Origin: Bacillus sp. IITD106
GTDB taxonomy: Bacteria > Bacillota > Bacilli > Bacillales > Bacillaceae_C
DNA: 64,000 nucleotides
Direction of reading: 5' to 3'
Assembly (NCBI RefSeq): GCF_019459225.1
Contig: NZ_JAIAZY010000003.1
Location: forward strand, 124,001-188,000
This document shows positions 8,080 to 18,443 of the stretch, piece after piece; within the stretch, counting starts at the first letter, position 1, and each line of letters starts with the position of its first letter. The position numbers were made by a program, and so were the translations under genes. Under the pieces are notes generated by a model. The model ran no database searches and was not told where the DNA came from. It saw only the letters and a program-made list of their open reading frames with translations.

Positions 8080-10317
8080 ATGGAAAAGTTCATCACTGTG
8101 AGAGGTTTCATGCGTATATTTTCCGTCTTGCTCATAGTTGTATTAATCATGTTTTCGACCAATTACTATCTTATGAAAACCTCTACACAAAGACTTTACG
8201 AGCAAATGAAGGAAAATAATCGCCTGATTGTCAGCGGAATCATTGAATCGATTGATGATACGTTCAGAGAAATAAATAATTTAATTTACTCAATTGATAC
8301 TCTACCTTATGACCCGAAAGATAAAGATGAGGGAAGTTATATTAATTATCTGCTTTATAAAGACATGCATAAACTTATAACAATTTCATCCTCTCACGAT
8401 TATATAGAGGACGTTGTTGTGTTCTTTGATGATTCCGATCTTGCGATAACATCACAGGGAACAATTGATTTAAATGAATTCTTCAATGAGCAATATAAAA
8501 ACAAGCAACATAATGCTATGTTTTGGACATCTTTTTTTAGTGATGAAAAACCGTTGGAAATATTCCCTGCAAGGACCTACTTGAAAAAAACAAGCGGTAA
8601 AAACTATAGACCCAAAAATTTGATAACAATTGCAGGGAACACCCAATTTTCTTCCAAAAACATTCTTGTTTTTTTAAACGTAGATACTTTATTGGAAAGT
8701 ATAAACCAAAGAACAATGATGGATGAGACCTCTTTTTTAATATTAGACCAAAACAATAATATTGTTTTATCAACAGAAGAAAAGATTAGTTTAGGTGAGG
8801 TCATTCAAGGGTTATATATAGGCGCTGGGGAAGAAACGGTAGTAAAGAATCAAAAGTATGAATATGTCGTTTATAAATCGGACTATAACGGATTTACATA
8901 CATTAATCGAATCCCAATTCAGTATACGGCTGTTGCATCTATTACAAACGACCAACAAACAATTATGCTCATCAGCGGCTTTGTCATTTTATTTTTATTG
9001 CTCTGCGCTAGTCTATATTTGTTTCGCCCAATTAAAAAAGCTAGTCTCATAATTGGTGGAGAACCAAACTGGAAAAGCATATTCCATTCGATAATCCAAT
9101 TAAAACAAGATTTTCAAGAATCAAAGAACAATGAAAAAAGAATGCAAACAGAGTTAAGTAAATATATTTTTATCCAAGCCATTACGCAGAATCAAGATAA
9201 TGTAGAAAGGTATTCGCAATTAAAGGATTATGTTTCAGAATTATTCATGTATCGCCACTTTATGCTTTTACAATTGACATTTGAAAGAAAACAAAGCAGT
9301 GAAGTTACAGAAGAGCTGCAGATTGAGGAATGTAAAAAATTTATTGAAAGTGGATTAAAAGGAAATCTACATTTCGTAACTGCATTCCATCAAATAGACA
9401 CAGAGTATTTGGTGTTAGTTGGAATGAATAATACGTCTGAACAAAAAAATGTGATTCAAGCAGTTCAACAATTTATTAAACACGCGCAAAAATCAATCAA
9501 GTCCAATATTTATGCCATTATAAGTAAGGTGTATGATTCAAAGATTGATCATTTGCGATTAGCGTACGAGGACATTATTCATTCATCCATATACCGAAAT
9601 ATTGGTGTTGATGGCTCTGTTTATGACGCCGAAACCATTCAACCTACTGCACAGGTTTATTTTCCAATTGAAAATGTGGAAAAATTACCTAATTTACTTG
9701 TTAGTGGAAATGAAAAGGATTCCATTCAGATTATCGAGGACATTATCGAGCAAAATATCGATTTGAATATTCAACGTCATCAATTTGTTGCGATCTTGCA
9801 AAGTCTACTTCTATACATGAAAAGACATCTCCAATTAAACGAGGAAGAACAACAAAGTTTGCACCTGCTCGAAATAGATTTTGACAGAAGTATAAGGGAC
9901 TCCAAAAATCTCGAAAATTTGAAAAGTACCTTTATGCAAGTAGTGAAATATATTTTACAAAAAGGAAGCCAGGCGAAAGACCAAGACAATAAATTAAATC
10001 CAGTCTTCATCGCTCAATATATAGAACTGCATTATATGGATAATTTGTATCTTGAACATATGGCTTCGGTTACAGATACATCATCAAAGTATTTCTCCAA
10101 GTATTTTAAGAATGCGTTTGGTGTTAATTTTATCGAGTATCTACATCGAGTTAGGATCAATCACGCGAAAGAATATTTAAAAAATGAATATATGACCATT
10201 GCAGAAATCGGTGAAAAAGTTGGTTATTTGAATGCGACCACCTTTGCAAGTACTTTTAAAAAATATACGGGTCTTTCACCGTCAATTTATCGGGAGAGAA
10301 TAATAAACACAGGGTAA
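8080..10317 (+). CDS. membrane-anchored AraC-family transcriptional regulator (YtdP/YesN-like)
   Basis: A 745-residue regulator. One membrane helix lies near residues 15-35 and a second near 295-315, enclosing an extracytoplasmic sensor of about 260 residues. A cytoplasmic linker follows and then two helix-turn-helix motifs of the AraC/XylS type at the C-terminus (LEHMASVTDTSSKYFSKYFK; IAEIGEKVGYLNATTFASTF). The layout matches YtdP-type regulators that sense sugars outside the cell and control neighbouring Lpl-type importers. I chose ATG 8080, preceded by CGGGGTG, over the in-frame ATG at 8047. It probably controls its own operon. Confidence 0.88.
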   Translation: MEKFITVRGFMRIFSVLLIVVLIMFSTNYYLMKTSTQRLYEQMKENNRLIVSGIIESIDDTFREINNLIYSIDTLPYDPKDKDEGSYINYLLYKDMHKLITISSSHDYIEDVVVFFDDSDLAITSQGTIDLNEFFNEQYKNKQHNAMFWTSFFSDEKPLEIFPARTYLKKTSGKNYRPKNLITIAGNTQFSSKNILVFLNVDTLLESINQRTMMDETSFLILDQNNNIVLSTEEKISLGEVIQGLYIGAGEETVVKNQKYEYVVYKSDYNGFTYINRIPIQYTAVASITNDQQTIMLISGFVILFLLLCASLYLFRPIKKASLIIGGEPNWKSIFHSIIQLKQDFQESKNNEKRMQTELSKYIFIQAITQNQDNVERYSQLKDYVSELFMYRHFMLLQLTFERKQSSEVTEELQIEECKKFIESGLKGNLHFVTAFHQIDTEYLVLVGMNNTSEQKNVIQAVQQFIKHAQKSIKSNIYAIISKVYDSKIDHLRLAYEDIIHSSIYRNIGVDGSVYDAETIQPTAQVYFPIENVEKLPNLLVSGNEKDSIQIIEDIIEQNIDLNIQRHQFVAILQSLLLYMKRHLQLNEEEQQSLHLLEIDFDRSIRDSKNLENLKSTFMQVVKYILQKGSQAKDQDNKLNPVFIAQYIELHYMDNLYLEHMASVTDTSSKYFSKYFKNAFGVNFIEYLHRVRINHAKEYLKNEYMTIAEIGEKVGYLNATTFASTFKKYTGLSPSIYRERIINTG

Positions 10318-10355
10318 TACAAGTTTAAAAGATTAAATGAATAGGAAGTGACAGC

Positions 10356-11372
10356 ATGAAAACAATACAAGAATTAGAGGATTTCATGTCAAAACCATCA
10401 CCAGAACTTATTGAAGAGTTTACCACTTTAGACGGAGATATTTTGATTTTAGGCGTTGGTGGCAAAATGGGACCTACTCTTGCGAAGATGGCCAAAAGAG
10501 CAATCAACGCAGCTGGTGTGGAAAAAAAGGTTATTGGGGTATCTAGATTTTCTTCGGGAACTTTGAAACAAGAACTCGAAGACAATGGAATTGAGACGAT
10601 TACATTGGACTTATTAGCGGAAGGGGCAATGGAGTCCCTTCCAACAGTAAAAAATATTATTTATATGGCAGGTAATAAATTTGGAACATACGGAAATGAG
10701 CATTTTACATGGGCGATGAATGTGTATTTACCTGGAAAGGTTGCTGAAAGGTTTAAAGATTCACGAATCGTTGTTTTTTCATCAGGAAACGTGTATCCGC
10801 TAACGAAAGTGGGAAGTACGAATTGTTCTGAAGAAACACCTGCTGGACCAATTGGAGAGTATGCCCAATCTTGTCTAGGACGGGAGCGAGTGTTCACCTA
10901 TTTTTCTCATAAAAATCAAACACCTATCCTTTTATATAGATTAAATTATGCAATCGATCTTAGGTACGGTGTATTGCTTGAAATAGCCAAACAAGTATAT
11001 GAAGGAAGTCGGATTGATCTTACGACAGGTAGTGTCAATGTTATATGGCAAGGTGATGCAAATGAATATGCTCTTCGCTCATTATTACATTGCGAAGCGC
11101 CGCCAAAAATATTAAATATTACAGGACCAGAAACGATTTCGGTTCGCTGGTTAGCGGAAGAATTTGGAAAACACTTTAATAAAACTGCTTATTTTATGAA
11201 TGAAGAACAACCAACTGCACTATTAAATAATGCGTCAAAAGCTCACAAATTATTTGGGTATCCAAAGGTGACTCTTAACGAAATGATTGAATTAGTAGCA
11301 GACTGGGTTATGCAGGGTGGAGAAACATTAAATAAGCCAACTCATTTCCAAGAGCGGGAAGGAGTGTTTTAA
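10356..11372 (+). CDS. NAD(P)-dependent epimerase/dehydratase-family protein
   Basis: A 338-residue extended short-chain dehydrogenase. The Rossmann nucleotide loop is ILGVGGKMGPTLAKMA (about residues 31-46). It has the Asn-Tyr-x-x-x-Lys-like area around SSGNVYPLTK, and a late EYAQSCLGRE segment stands where the usual YxxxK would be, so the catalytic Tyr/Lys arrangement is not canonical. It probably acts on a sugar or sugar acid brought in by the adjacent importer. Its stop directly abuts the start of the DapA-family gene, showing tight operon organisation. Confidence 0.78.
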   Translation: MKTIQELEDFMSKPSPELIEEFTTLDGDILILGVGGKMGPTLAKMAKRAINAAGVEKKVIGVSRFSSGTLKQELEDNGIETITLDLLAEGAMESLPTVKNIIYMAGNKFGTYGNEHFTWAMNVYLPGKVAERFKDSRIVVFSSGNVYPLTKVGSTNCSEETPAGPIGEYAQSCLGRERVFTYFSHKNQTPILLYRLNYAIDLRYGVLLEIAKQVYEGSRIDLTTGSVNVIWQGDANEYALRSLLHCEAPPKILNITGPETISVRWLAEEFGKHFNKTAYFMNEEQPTALLNNASKAHKLFGYPKVTLNEMIELVADWVMQGGETLNKPTHFQEREGVF

Positions 11373-12425
11373 ATGCTTAGTCAAGAGGTAAAAAAAGCAT
11401 TGCATTATGGTACCGTTATCCCCGCACATCCACTCGCTTTAACAGAGAATAGACAACTAGATGAGAAGAGTCAAAGAGCACTCACTCGCTATTATATTGA
11501 CGCGGGTGTCGGTGGGGTGGCTGTTGGTGTCCATACAACGCAATTTGAAATTCGTAATCCTGAATATAATTTATATGAAAAAGTTTTATCACTGGCTATT
11601 GAGGAAATAGAAAAAGCTAATGTAGGAGAATCATTTGTTAAAATAGCTGGAATCTGCGGGCGAACTGAACAAGCATTAAAAGAAGCAACATTTGCGAAAA
11701 AAGCAGGTTTTAACCTTGGATTAGTAAGTCTTGGTGGCTTGAATGATCGAACAGAAGAACAATTACTTACTCATGTTGAAAAGGTTGCAGACATTATTCC
11801 TATATTTGGTTTTTACTTACAACCATCTGTGGGCGGAAGGATTTTCAGTTATGAGTTTTGGAAAGCGTTTGCTGATATTCCAAATGTTCACGCTGTAAAA
11901 ATAGCTCCGTTTAATCGTTATCAAACATTTGATGTCGTCCGAGCCGTTTGCCATTCCAATAGAAATGAAGAAATCGCATTATACACAGGAAATGATGACA
12001 ATATTATAGCGGATCTTTTAACTACGTATCGAATAAAAGTGGGGAATAAAAAGATAGAAAAGAAAATAGTCGGTGGATTATTGGGCCAATGGTCCGTGTG
12101 GACGAAAAAAGTCGTTGAGATATTCAATGAAATTAAAGCTGTTCAAGATAATGAATGTATACCATCAAAATTATTAACACTTGGGCAGGAAATGACAGAT
12201 GCAAATGCAGCTTTTTTTGACCCCAGCCACGATTTTAAAGGCAGTATCGCTGGAATAAATGAAGTTTTGGCAAGACAAGGATTAATGAAAGGAAATTGGT
12301 GTTTGCTCGAAAAAGAAAACCTTAGCCCTGGCCAAAAGGAAGAAATCGATCGTGTGTACGAGCAATATCCTCATTTAAATGATGATGAGTTTGTAAAAAG
12401 CAACATCGAAAAGTGGTTTACGTAA
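11373..12425 (+). CDS. DapA-family (dihydrodipicolinate synthase-like) aldolase/lyase
   Basis: A 350-residue TIM-barrel protein of the DHDPS/N-acetylneuraminate lyase superfamily. The N-terminal GTVIPAHPLALTENRQLDE strand and the barrel lysine in VHAVKIAPF, the expected Schiff-base residue, are visible. The family performs class I aldol cleavage or dehydration of keto acids. Here it is likely a catabolic enzyme for a sugar acid and not lysine biosynthesis, because it lies in a sugar-import operon and is longer than typical DapA (about 290 residues). The ribosome binding site AAGGAGTG lies in the 3' end of the upstream gene. Confidence 0.82.
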   Translation: MLSQEVKKALHYGTVIPAHPLALTENRQLDEKSQRALTRYYIDAGVGGVAVGVHTTQFEIRNPEYNLYEKVLSLAIEEIEKANVGESFVKIAGICGRTEQALKEATFAKKAGFNLGLVSLGGLNDRTEEQLLTHVEKVADIIPIFGFYLQPSVGGRIFSYEFWKAFADIPNVHAVKIAPFNRYQTFDVVRAVCHSNRNEEIALYTGNDDNIIADLLTTYRIKVGNKKIEKKIVGGLLGQWSVWTKKVVEIFNEIKAVQDNECIPSKLLTLGQEMTDANAAFFDPSHDFKGSIAGINEVLARQGLMKGNWCLLEKENLSPGQKEEIDRVYEQYPHLNDDEFVKSNIEKWFT

Positions 12426-12448
12426 AGGTAAACGAAGGAGGTCTACCA

Positions 12449-13444
12449 TTGAAATCAATCGTTGCAAGCAATAAAAAGGCAAAAATCATAGAAGAAGAGA
12501 TTCCTTCGATTAAACCTTCCCATATATTAATCAAAACATTGTATTCAGCCATTTCACCTGGTACTGAATTAAGTATGATAGAAAATAGTGGTGGAAAGGA
12601 ATATGCAATCGGATATAGTGCAGTTGGAACAGTAGTTGAATGCGGCGAAGATGTAGAAGGGCTTGAAAAAGGTGACATTGTAGCTTGCTATGGTGCCCCT
12701 TATGTGCGCCATTCTGAATACTTACTAGTTCCAAAAACGTTATGTAGCAAAGTGCCGAATCAAGTATCAGCTGAGGAAGCTTCGCTTTGTGGATTAGGTG
12801 CTATTGCGATTCATGCTATTAGAATAGCCAATTTACAATTTGGTGAAACAGTTGTGGTTGCAGGCTTAGGAGTCCTTGGTCAATTGATTGCCAAAATAGC
12901 CGATGCAGCTGCTTATAACGTCATCGCCTATGATATATCTGAAGACCGAACTAGGATGCTAGAAAAAGTTGCTTCATTTTCATCCATTGAAAATATGGAA
13001 ACAGCTTTATATCAATCTACAAATAATTATGGTGCTGATGCAGTATTATTATGCGCAGGCGGGAAACGCTCGATTTTAACAAAGCAAAGTCTCGGGTGGA
13101 TTCGTAATAAAGGAAAAGTAGTCATTGTAGGCGATATTGAACCCGATTTTCCGAGGGATCTTATGTTTGGAAAAGAAGCACAAATTCTAATCTCACGAGC
13201 GGGTGGGCCTGGTCGTTATGACAAAATTTACGAACAACAAGCCATTGATTATCCATATGGATTTATCCGTTGGACAGAGGGCAGAAATATCGGTGAGTAT
13301 TTAAGATTAGTAGATGAAAAACGGATTGATGTACAACCGTTTATTAAGGAAAAAGTATTGCTTCGTGACGTTCCAGAAGTTTTTGAAAGTTTATTAAATA
13401 AGAAATCAACCACTTTGACGAAACTTATTGACTACTCAAACTAA
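12449..13444 (+). CDS. medium-chain (zinc-type) alcohol/polyol dehydrogenase-like oxidoreductase
   Basis: A 331-residue MDR-family oxidoreductase. The catalytic-domain motif SPGTELSMIENSG and the GYSAVGTVVECGEDVEGLEKGD stretch are followed by a nucleotide loop VVVAGLGVLGQLIAKIA. The classical structural-zinc cysteine cluster is not evident, so it may be a zinc-poor member. It probably oxidises a sugar or sugar-acid hydroxyl. TTG at 12449 is supported by GGAGG at 12437-12441. The frame extends further upstream only by overlapping the previous gene. Confidence 0.82.
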   Translation: MKSIVASNKKAKIIEEEIPSIKPSHILIKTLYSAISPGTELSMIENSGGKEYAIGYSAVGTVVECGEDVEGLEKGDIVACYGAPYVRHSEYLLVPKTLCSKVPNQVSAEEASLCGLGAIAIHAIRIANLQFGETVVVAGLGVLGQLIAKIADAAAYNVIAYDISEDRTRMLEKVASFSSIENMETALYQSTNNYGADAVLLCAGGKRSILTKQSLGWIRNKGKVVIVGDIEPDFPRDLMFGKEAQILISRAGGPGRYDKIYEQQAIDYPYGFIRWTEGRNIGEYLRLVDEKRIDVQPFIKEKVLLRDVPEVFESLLNKKSTTLTKLIDYSN

Positions 13445-13518
13445 AGAATAAAGAAATTTTATAAAAAAGTATACCTTACGAATAAGGAAAAGACTAAGAA
13501 GAACATTAGGAGGCGACC

Positions 13519-15066
13519 ATGTTAGTAGATTTAGTGATTGTAGGTGGAGGATTGGGTGGTTGTGCAGCGGCTCTTGCAGCGTGCGCAAGTGGTCTTCGGG
13601 TTCTTATGACAGAAGAAACAGATTGGATTGGAGGGCAAGTCACGTCTCAAGGTGTTCCACCAGATGAACATCCATGGATTGAAGAATTTGGATGTACAAA
13701 AAGATATCGAACTTACCGTAATAAAGTAAGAGGTACATATCTTAATAATTTTAATGTGAAAAATCCTAGTTCTCCCTTCAATCCCGGAAATGGTCTAGTA
13801 AGTAATATTTGCCACGATCCTCGAGTTTCATTGCATGTTTTATATGAAATGCTAATGCCTTATCTTTTGACCAATCAATTGCAACTTAGCTTAAATACAA
13901 AAGTAATCTCTGTTCAAAAAGTAGGCAAAAAGATCCGTGAAATGACATTTGAAAATACAATTACTACTGAAAGATTGCAAGTGACAGCACCATATTTCAT
14001 CGATGCAACAGAAACAGGAGATGTACTCCCATTGGCCAATATTGAATATGTGGTCGGAGCGGAGTCCAAAGCTGAAACTAGCGAACCCCATGCTTTAGAA
14101 GAGAGTAACGCTCAAGATATTCAAGCATTTACATATGTATTGCCTATGGAATATCGAGAAGGTGAAAATCATACCATTCCAGAACCCGAAATGTACGAGT
14201 TTTGGAGAGAATTTCACCCTAATATTTGGCCGGACAAATATTTAAGTTTTTTTGCTCCACATCCGATTACGAAAGAAAAAAGAGAGTATACATTATTTCG
14301 TGAAGAAACAGGATTTCCGCTATGGGAATATCGCCGAATTTTTGATAAAAACAAGTATGACTCTCAATATCAAGCCGGAGATATTACGTTGATGAACTGG
14401 CCGCAAAATGATTATTTTTTGGGAAATATTTATGAAGCTTCAGAAGAAGATAAGGAGAAACATCTATATCAGGCAAAACAGCTGAGCCTTTCTCTTCTTT
14501 ATTGGCTACAAACGGAAGCGCCGCGACCAGATGGCGGAAAAGGTTACCAGGGATTAAAGCTCAGAAAAGATATATTCGGAACAAAGGATGGATTGGCTAA
14601 AGCGGCATATATTCGTGAATCTAGACGAATCAAAGCCGAATATACAATTGTAGAGCAGGATGTGTCTCCGGATTTTAATAAAGGTAGAACCGGAAAAAAA
14701 TATCATGATCGAATAGGGATAGGTTCGTATAGTATTGATTTACATCCAAGTATGACTGGAAGAAATTATCTTGATATTAAAGCGTTGCCGTATCATATTC
14801 CGTTAGGTGCACTACTACCGAAAGACGTCGACAATGTATTAGCCGGATGTAAAAATATCGGAACGACACATATTACTAACGGCTGCTATCGCTTGCACCC
14901 AACCGAGTGGAATATAGGAGAAGCCTGTGGAGCATTAGTCGCATTTTGTATAAAACAAAACGCCACTCCAAAATCAGTAAGTGAAGATGAGAAGCTTTTA
15001 ACAGCATTTCAAGCGGAATTGAGAAAAGATGGTTTTGAATTGGAATGGCCGGAGGAATTTTATTAG
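13519..15066 (+). CDS. FAD-dependent oxidoreductase (FAD_oxidored family)
   Basis: A 515-residue flavoprotein with an N-terminal dinucleotide loop VIVGGGLGGCAAALAACASG and the following acidic strand LMTEETDWIGGQVTSQG, typical of the PF12831-type family. The C-terminal part includes the second FAD contact region (YHIPLGALLPKDVDNVLAGCKNIG). Family members oxidise or hydroxylate varied substrates and are common in glycan-catabolic clusters, but their reactions are mostly unknown. It is the last gene of the importer operon and is followed by a terminator at 15193. Confidence 0.85.
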   Translation: MLVDLVIVGGGLGGCAAALAACASGLRVLMTEETDWIGGQVTSQGVPPDEHPWIEEFGCTKRYRTYRNKVRGTYLNNFNVKNPSSPFNPGNGLVSNICHDPRVSLHVLYEMLMPYLLTNQLQLSLNTKVISVQKVGKKIREMTFENTITTERLQVTAPYFIDATETGDVLPLANIEYVVGAESKAETSEPHALEESNAQDIQAFTYVLPMEYREGENHTIPEPEMYEFWREFHPNIWPDKYLSFFAPHPITKEKREYTLFREETGFPLWEYRRIFDKNKYDSQYQAGDITLMNWPQNDYFLGNIYEASEEDKEKHLYQAKQLSLSLLYWLQTEAPRPDGGKGYQGLKLRKDIFGTKDGLAKAAYIRESRRIKAEYTIVEQDVSPDFNKGRTGKKYHDRIGIGSYSIDLHPSMTGRNYLDIKALPYHIPLGALLPKDVDNVLAGCKNIGTTHITNGCYRLHPTEWNIGEACGALVAFCIKQNATPKSVSEDEKLLTAFQAELRKDGFELEWPEEFY

Positions 15067-15192
15067 AGATTTTTGCCTAAAATACATCACTGAATGCCAA
15101 TGAACTTAGTTGAATGCAGCAGTAGCTTATTTACACGATATCAGGGGTTGGCACCATTTTTTTTACTATATTCAAAATTTTATATGAAAAAC

Positions 15193-15225
15193 AGGCTTGC
15201 AAAGAATGATTTGTAGGCCTTTTCG
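15193..15225 (+). terminator. intrinsic terminator of the catabolic operon
   Basis: An 11-base-pair stem (15193-15203 with 15210-15220, including two G-U pairs), a six-base loop and a TTTT run. It is placed about 125 bases after the FAD oxidoreductase stop. Confidence 0.75.
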
Positions 15226-15393
15226 TATTACATTAAGTCCATTCAAAATTGTACAACATCCCTCTAGACAAACTCGTTTAGTAAATTAACTTTTATCTTA
15301 CCTCACCTTTACATACTTCCATTACTATATTAATATAATATCTATTTTACGACGGTTTTATTAACATTCTGTGAATAAACTTCATGAACACTT

Positions 15394-15409
15394 TGTGACT
15401 TTCATCACA
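15394..15409. promoter_or_regulatory. Fnr/Crp-family operator upstream of qoxA
   Basis: TGTGACTTTCATCACA is a perfect TGTGA-N6-TCACA palindrome, the consensus of Crp/Fnr-family regulators and of Bacillus Fnr. If GATAAT at 15433 is the -10, the palindrome centre lies close to -42, the usual class II activator position. Control of a terminal oxidase by an oxygen-responsive Fnr-type factor is plausible but inferred. Confidence 0.6.
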
Positions 15410-15506
15410 TTTAAGTGTTTTTATTATTTGATGATAATAAAATATGAAATATAACTTTGGTATTTTTACATTTTAGATTTCATCTTCAAAGAAAGTGGGG
15501 ACCTGA

Positions 15507-16445
15507 ATGAAAATAAAATGGGCATTTTTAAGTTTGGTTATCACATGTTTTTTTGCATTAACAGGTTGTGAACCATTAATGGTTTTAGATCCAAAAGGAC
15601 CTCAAGCGGAAACACAAGCCAATGTGATTTGGCTTTCAATTGCGACGATGGCATTTATTGTGATTGCGGTCTTTGCCCTATTAATATATGTCGTTACCAA
15701 ATATCGAGCATCTAAACAACGTGACGATTATGAACCACCACATATTGAAGGACATCCTGTCGTTGAATCAATTATTGTTGGTATTCCTGTCGTAATCATT
15801 ATATTTCTTTCCATTGTCACGGTTAAATCGACCTATGAAGTGGAAGCAACACCAAAAGGGTATGAAGAACAAAAGCCTTTAACGATATATGCATCTTCCT
15901 CCGACTGGAAATGGCATTTTAGTTATCCAGAAGAAAATATCGAAACAGTAAATTATTTATATATCCCAACGGATCGTGCGATAGAATTCAAACTTTACTC
16001 ATATGGACCGATAACGAGTTTTTGGATTCCACAGCTTGGCGGTCAAAAATATGCTATGTCAGATATGGTAACGACATTGCACTTAGCAGCAAACGTACCT
16101 GGTGAATTTATGGGGAGAAATGCGAACTTTAGTGGGAAAGGATTCGCAGAAAATACGTTTCAAGTGAAAGCTATGCCTCAAAAAGAATTTGATAAATGGG
16201 TTGAAGAGGTAAAAGCGACTGCTGAACCACTAACCGAAGATAAATTTAATGAGCTATTGGAACCCGGTCATCTTGGACAGTTAACGTTTAGCGGCACACA
16301 TTTAACCTTTTTGCCACCACCAGAAGGTGAATATGGCGGTCATCATCATGGATCAACCGATTCGCATGAAAGTTCAAAACAACATCATGATGAACATGCA
16401 CAGAACAGGCAAGATTCCTATGAAAAAACAAAAGAACATCATTAA
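15507..16445 (+). CDS. qoxA: cytochrome aa3 quinol oxidase subunit II
   Basis: A 312-residue membrane lipoprotein with lipobox LTGC (Cys at residue 21), two membrane helices (about 40-65 and 85-105) and a cupredoxin domain facing outward. The CuA ligand pattern of cytochrome c oxidases is absent, as expected for a quinol oxidase. The C-terminus is a His-rich tail. It supplies the quinol-side subunit of the terminal oxidase and is the first gene of qoxABCD, in the conserved order. Confidence 0.96.
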   Translation: MKIKWAFLSLVITCFFALTGCEPLMVLDPKGPQAETQANVIWLSIATMAFIVIAVFALLIYVVTKYRASKQRDDYEPPHIEGHPVVESIIVGIPVVIIIFLSIVTVKSTYEVEATPKGYEEQKPLTIYASSSDWKWHFSYPEENIETVNYLYIPTDRAIEFKLYSYGPITSFWIPQLGGQKYAMSDMVTTLHLAANVPGEFMGRNANFSGKGFAENTFQVKAMPQKEFDKWVEEVKATAEPLTEDKFNELLEPGHLGQLTFSGTHLTFLPPPEGEYGGHHHGSTDSHESSKQHHDEHAQNRQDSYEKTKEHH

Positions 16446-16496
16446 TAGATGTAGAGTTTGTTGGACAAATTGTTTTGCATGAAAGGAGTCAAAAAT

Positions 16497-18443
16497 ATGA
16501 ATTTCTTTGATCGATTTGCCATTCCACATCCAAGCCCGGCGATTTATGCTTCGATGGTTGCCATCGGCCTTACCGTTATTGCCATCGTCGTCGGCTTAAC
16601 ATATTTTAAAAAATGGGGTTATTTATGGCACGAGTGGTTAACAACAGTTGACCATAAACGAATTGGTATTATGTATTTAATTTCCGCCCTCCTAATGTTA
16701 TTTCGTGGTGGCGTAGATGCGCTTATGATGCGGGCACAAACGGCTGTTCCTGAAAATACGCTTTTAGATGCCCAGCACTATAATGAGGTGTTTACTACCC
16801 ACGGAGTAGTTATGATTATTTTTATGGCAATGCCCTTTATCTATGCTTTAATGAATTTCGTTGTTCCATTACAAATTGGTGCACGTGATGTGGCGTTCCC
16901 TCGCTTGAATGCACTAAGTTTTTGGTTATTTTTCATGGGTGCTATGTTGTTCAATATTTCATTCGTCATTGGTGGTTCACCTGATGCTGGCTGGACTTCC
17001 TATTTCCCACTTGCGGGTAATGATTTCAGTCAATCGGTTGGGACAAATTATTACATGCTTTCGATTCAGATTGCTGGTATTGGGACATTAATATCGGGAA
17101 TTAATTTTATAACTACGATATTAAAAATGAGAGCGCCAGGTATGACTTTGATGAAAATGCCAATGTTTACGTGGACTGCTTTCATTACGAATGCCATTGT
17201 TGTTTTTGCTTTTCCGGTGTTAACGATCGCACTATTACTTGGAACAATGGATCGACTTTTTGGTGCAAATTTTTTTACAACAACCAATGGTGGTATGGAC
17301 ATGCTTTGGGCGAACCTTTTCTGGGTTTGGGGACATCCCGAGGTGTACATCTTAATTCTTCCAGCATTTGGTATTTACAGTGAGGTTATTTCGACTTTTT
17401 CACGACGTAATCTTTATGGATATAAATCAATGGTCGCTTCCATCGTTATTATCTCGTTTTTCTCATTCCTAGTTTGGACCCACCATTTCTTTACAATGGG
17501 ACAAGGGCCACTAACAAATAGTATTTTCTCAATTACTACAATGGCTATCGCGATTCCGACCGGAATTAAGATTTTTAACTGGCTGTTGACGATGTGGAAA
17601 GGGAAAATTAAGTTTACGGTTCCGATGCTTTATGCGGTTGGTTTTATTCCGATTTTTACAATTGGTGGGGTAACTGGAGTGATGCTCGGGATGGCAAGTG
17701 CCGATTACCAATATCATAATACGATGTTTTTAGTCGCACACTTCCACTATACTATTATCCCTGGAGTAGTATTTGCGATGCTTGCCGGTCTTACGTATTG
17801 GTGGCCTAAAATGTTCGGCTTCATGCTGAACGAGAGAATCGGAAAATGGGCATTCTGGTTTATTGCTATTAGCTTTAATGTCACTTTCTTCCCGATGTTC
17901 TTCACTGGTTTAGACGGACAGGCGCGCAGAATGTACACATACTCTGAAGCAACTGGGTTTGGTCCATTGAACTTGCTTTCATTTGTCGGTGCAGTAGGGC
18001 TTGCCATCGGTTTTGCTTTAATTGTCTATAATGTTTATTACAGTACTCGTTATGCTTCAAGAAATATTAGTTCAGATCCTTGGGATGCACGGACGCTTGA
18101 ATGGGCAACACATAGTCCAGTTCCATCATATAACTTCGCCGTCACACCGCAAGTTAGTTCCATTGAAGCATTATGGGATGCTAAGAAAAAGAATATTCCT
18201 TTATTCCGAGGAAAAATTGAAAAGATTCATATGCCGAATAATAGCGGTGGTCCTTTTATAATGAGTTGTATTTTCTTTGTATGGGGATTTTCATTCGTAT
18301 TTAGCTTGTGGATTCCAGCGATCATTACAACCATCGGTATATTTGTTTGTATGGCGCATCGTTCGTTTGAAAAGGATGACGGATATTATATCTCCGTTAA
18401 AGATGTTGAAGATACAGAAAAAAAGCTGCGAGGTGTTAGCTAA
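16497..18443 (+). CDS. qoxB: cytochrome aa3 quinol oxidase subunit I
   Basis: A 648-residue catalytic subunit with the haem-copper motifs in order: [11 protein letters not shown] (low-spin haem histidine), [16 protein letters not shown] (CuB His with the cross-linked Tyr), THHFFTMG (CuB histidines) and VAHFHYTI (haem ligands). It reduces oxygen to water and pumps protons. I chose ATG 16497 because AAAGGAG (16482-16488) precedes it and the length matches known QoxB. Its TAA stop overlaps the ATG of qoxC. Confidence 0.97.
   Translation: MNFFDRFAIPHPSPAIYASMVAIGLTVIAIVVGLTYFKKWGYLWHEWLTTVDHKRIGIMYLISALLMLFRGGVDALMMRAQTAVPENTLLDAQHYNEVFTTHGVVMIIFMAMPFIYALMNFVVPLQIGARDVAFPRLNALSFWLFFMGAMLFNISFVIGGSPDAGWTSYFPLAGNDFSQSVGTNYYMLSIQIAGIGTLISGINFITTILKMRAPGMTLMKMPMFTWTAFITNAIVVFAFPVLTIALLLGTMDRLFGANFFTTTNGGMDMLWANLFWVWGHPEVYILILPAFGIYSEVISTFSRRNLYGYKSMVASIVIISFFSFLVWTHHFFTMGQGPLTNSIFSITTMAIAIPTGIKIFNWLLTMWKGKIKFTVPMLYAVGFIPIFTIGGVTGVMLGMASADYQYHNTMFLVAHFHYTIIPGVVFAMLAGLTYWWPKMFGFMLNERIGKWAFWFIAISFNVTFFPMFFTGLDGQARRMYTYSEATGFGPLNLLSFVGAVGLAIGFALIVYNVYYSTRYASRNISSDPWDARTLEWATHSPVPSYNFAVTPQVSSIEALWDAKKKNIPLFRGKIEKIHMPNNSGGPFIMSCIFFVWGFSFVFSLWIPAIITTIGIFVCMAHRSFEKDDGYYISVKDVEDTEKKLRGVS

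Larger units (their letters stand above)
15067..15506. other. intergenic region between the catabolic operon and qoxABCD
   Basis: About 440 bases without a gene. It holds a terminator (15193-15225) and a CRP/Fnr-type palindrome (15394-15409) followed by AT-rich promoter-like DNA. A GATAAT hexamer at 15433-15438 is a candidate -10. Confidence 0.6.

Noticed and set aside
11373-12425. Lysine biosynthesis dapA
   Set aside because: The protein is about 60 residues longer than DapA and lies in a sugar importer operon with no other lysine genes.
15067-15192. Short hairpin near a T-run as a second terminator
   Set aside because: The T-run after GGTTGGCACCA lacks a stable stem; the hairpin at 15193 is much better.
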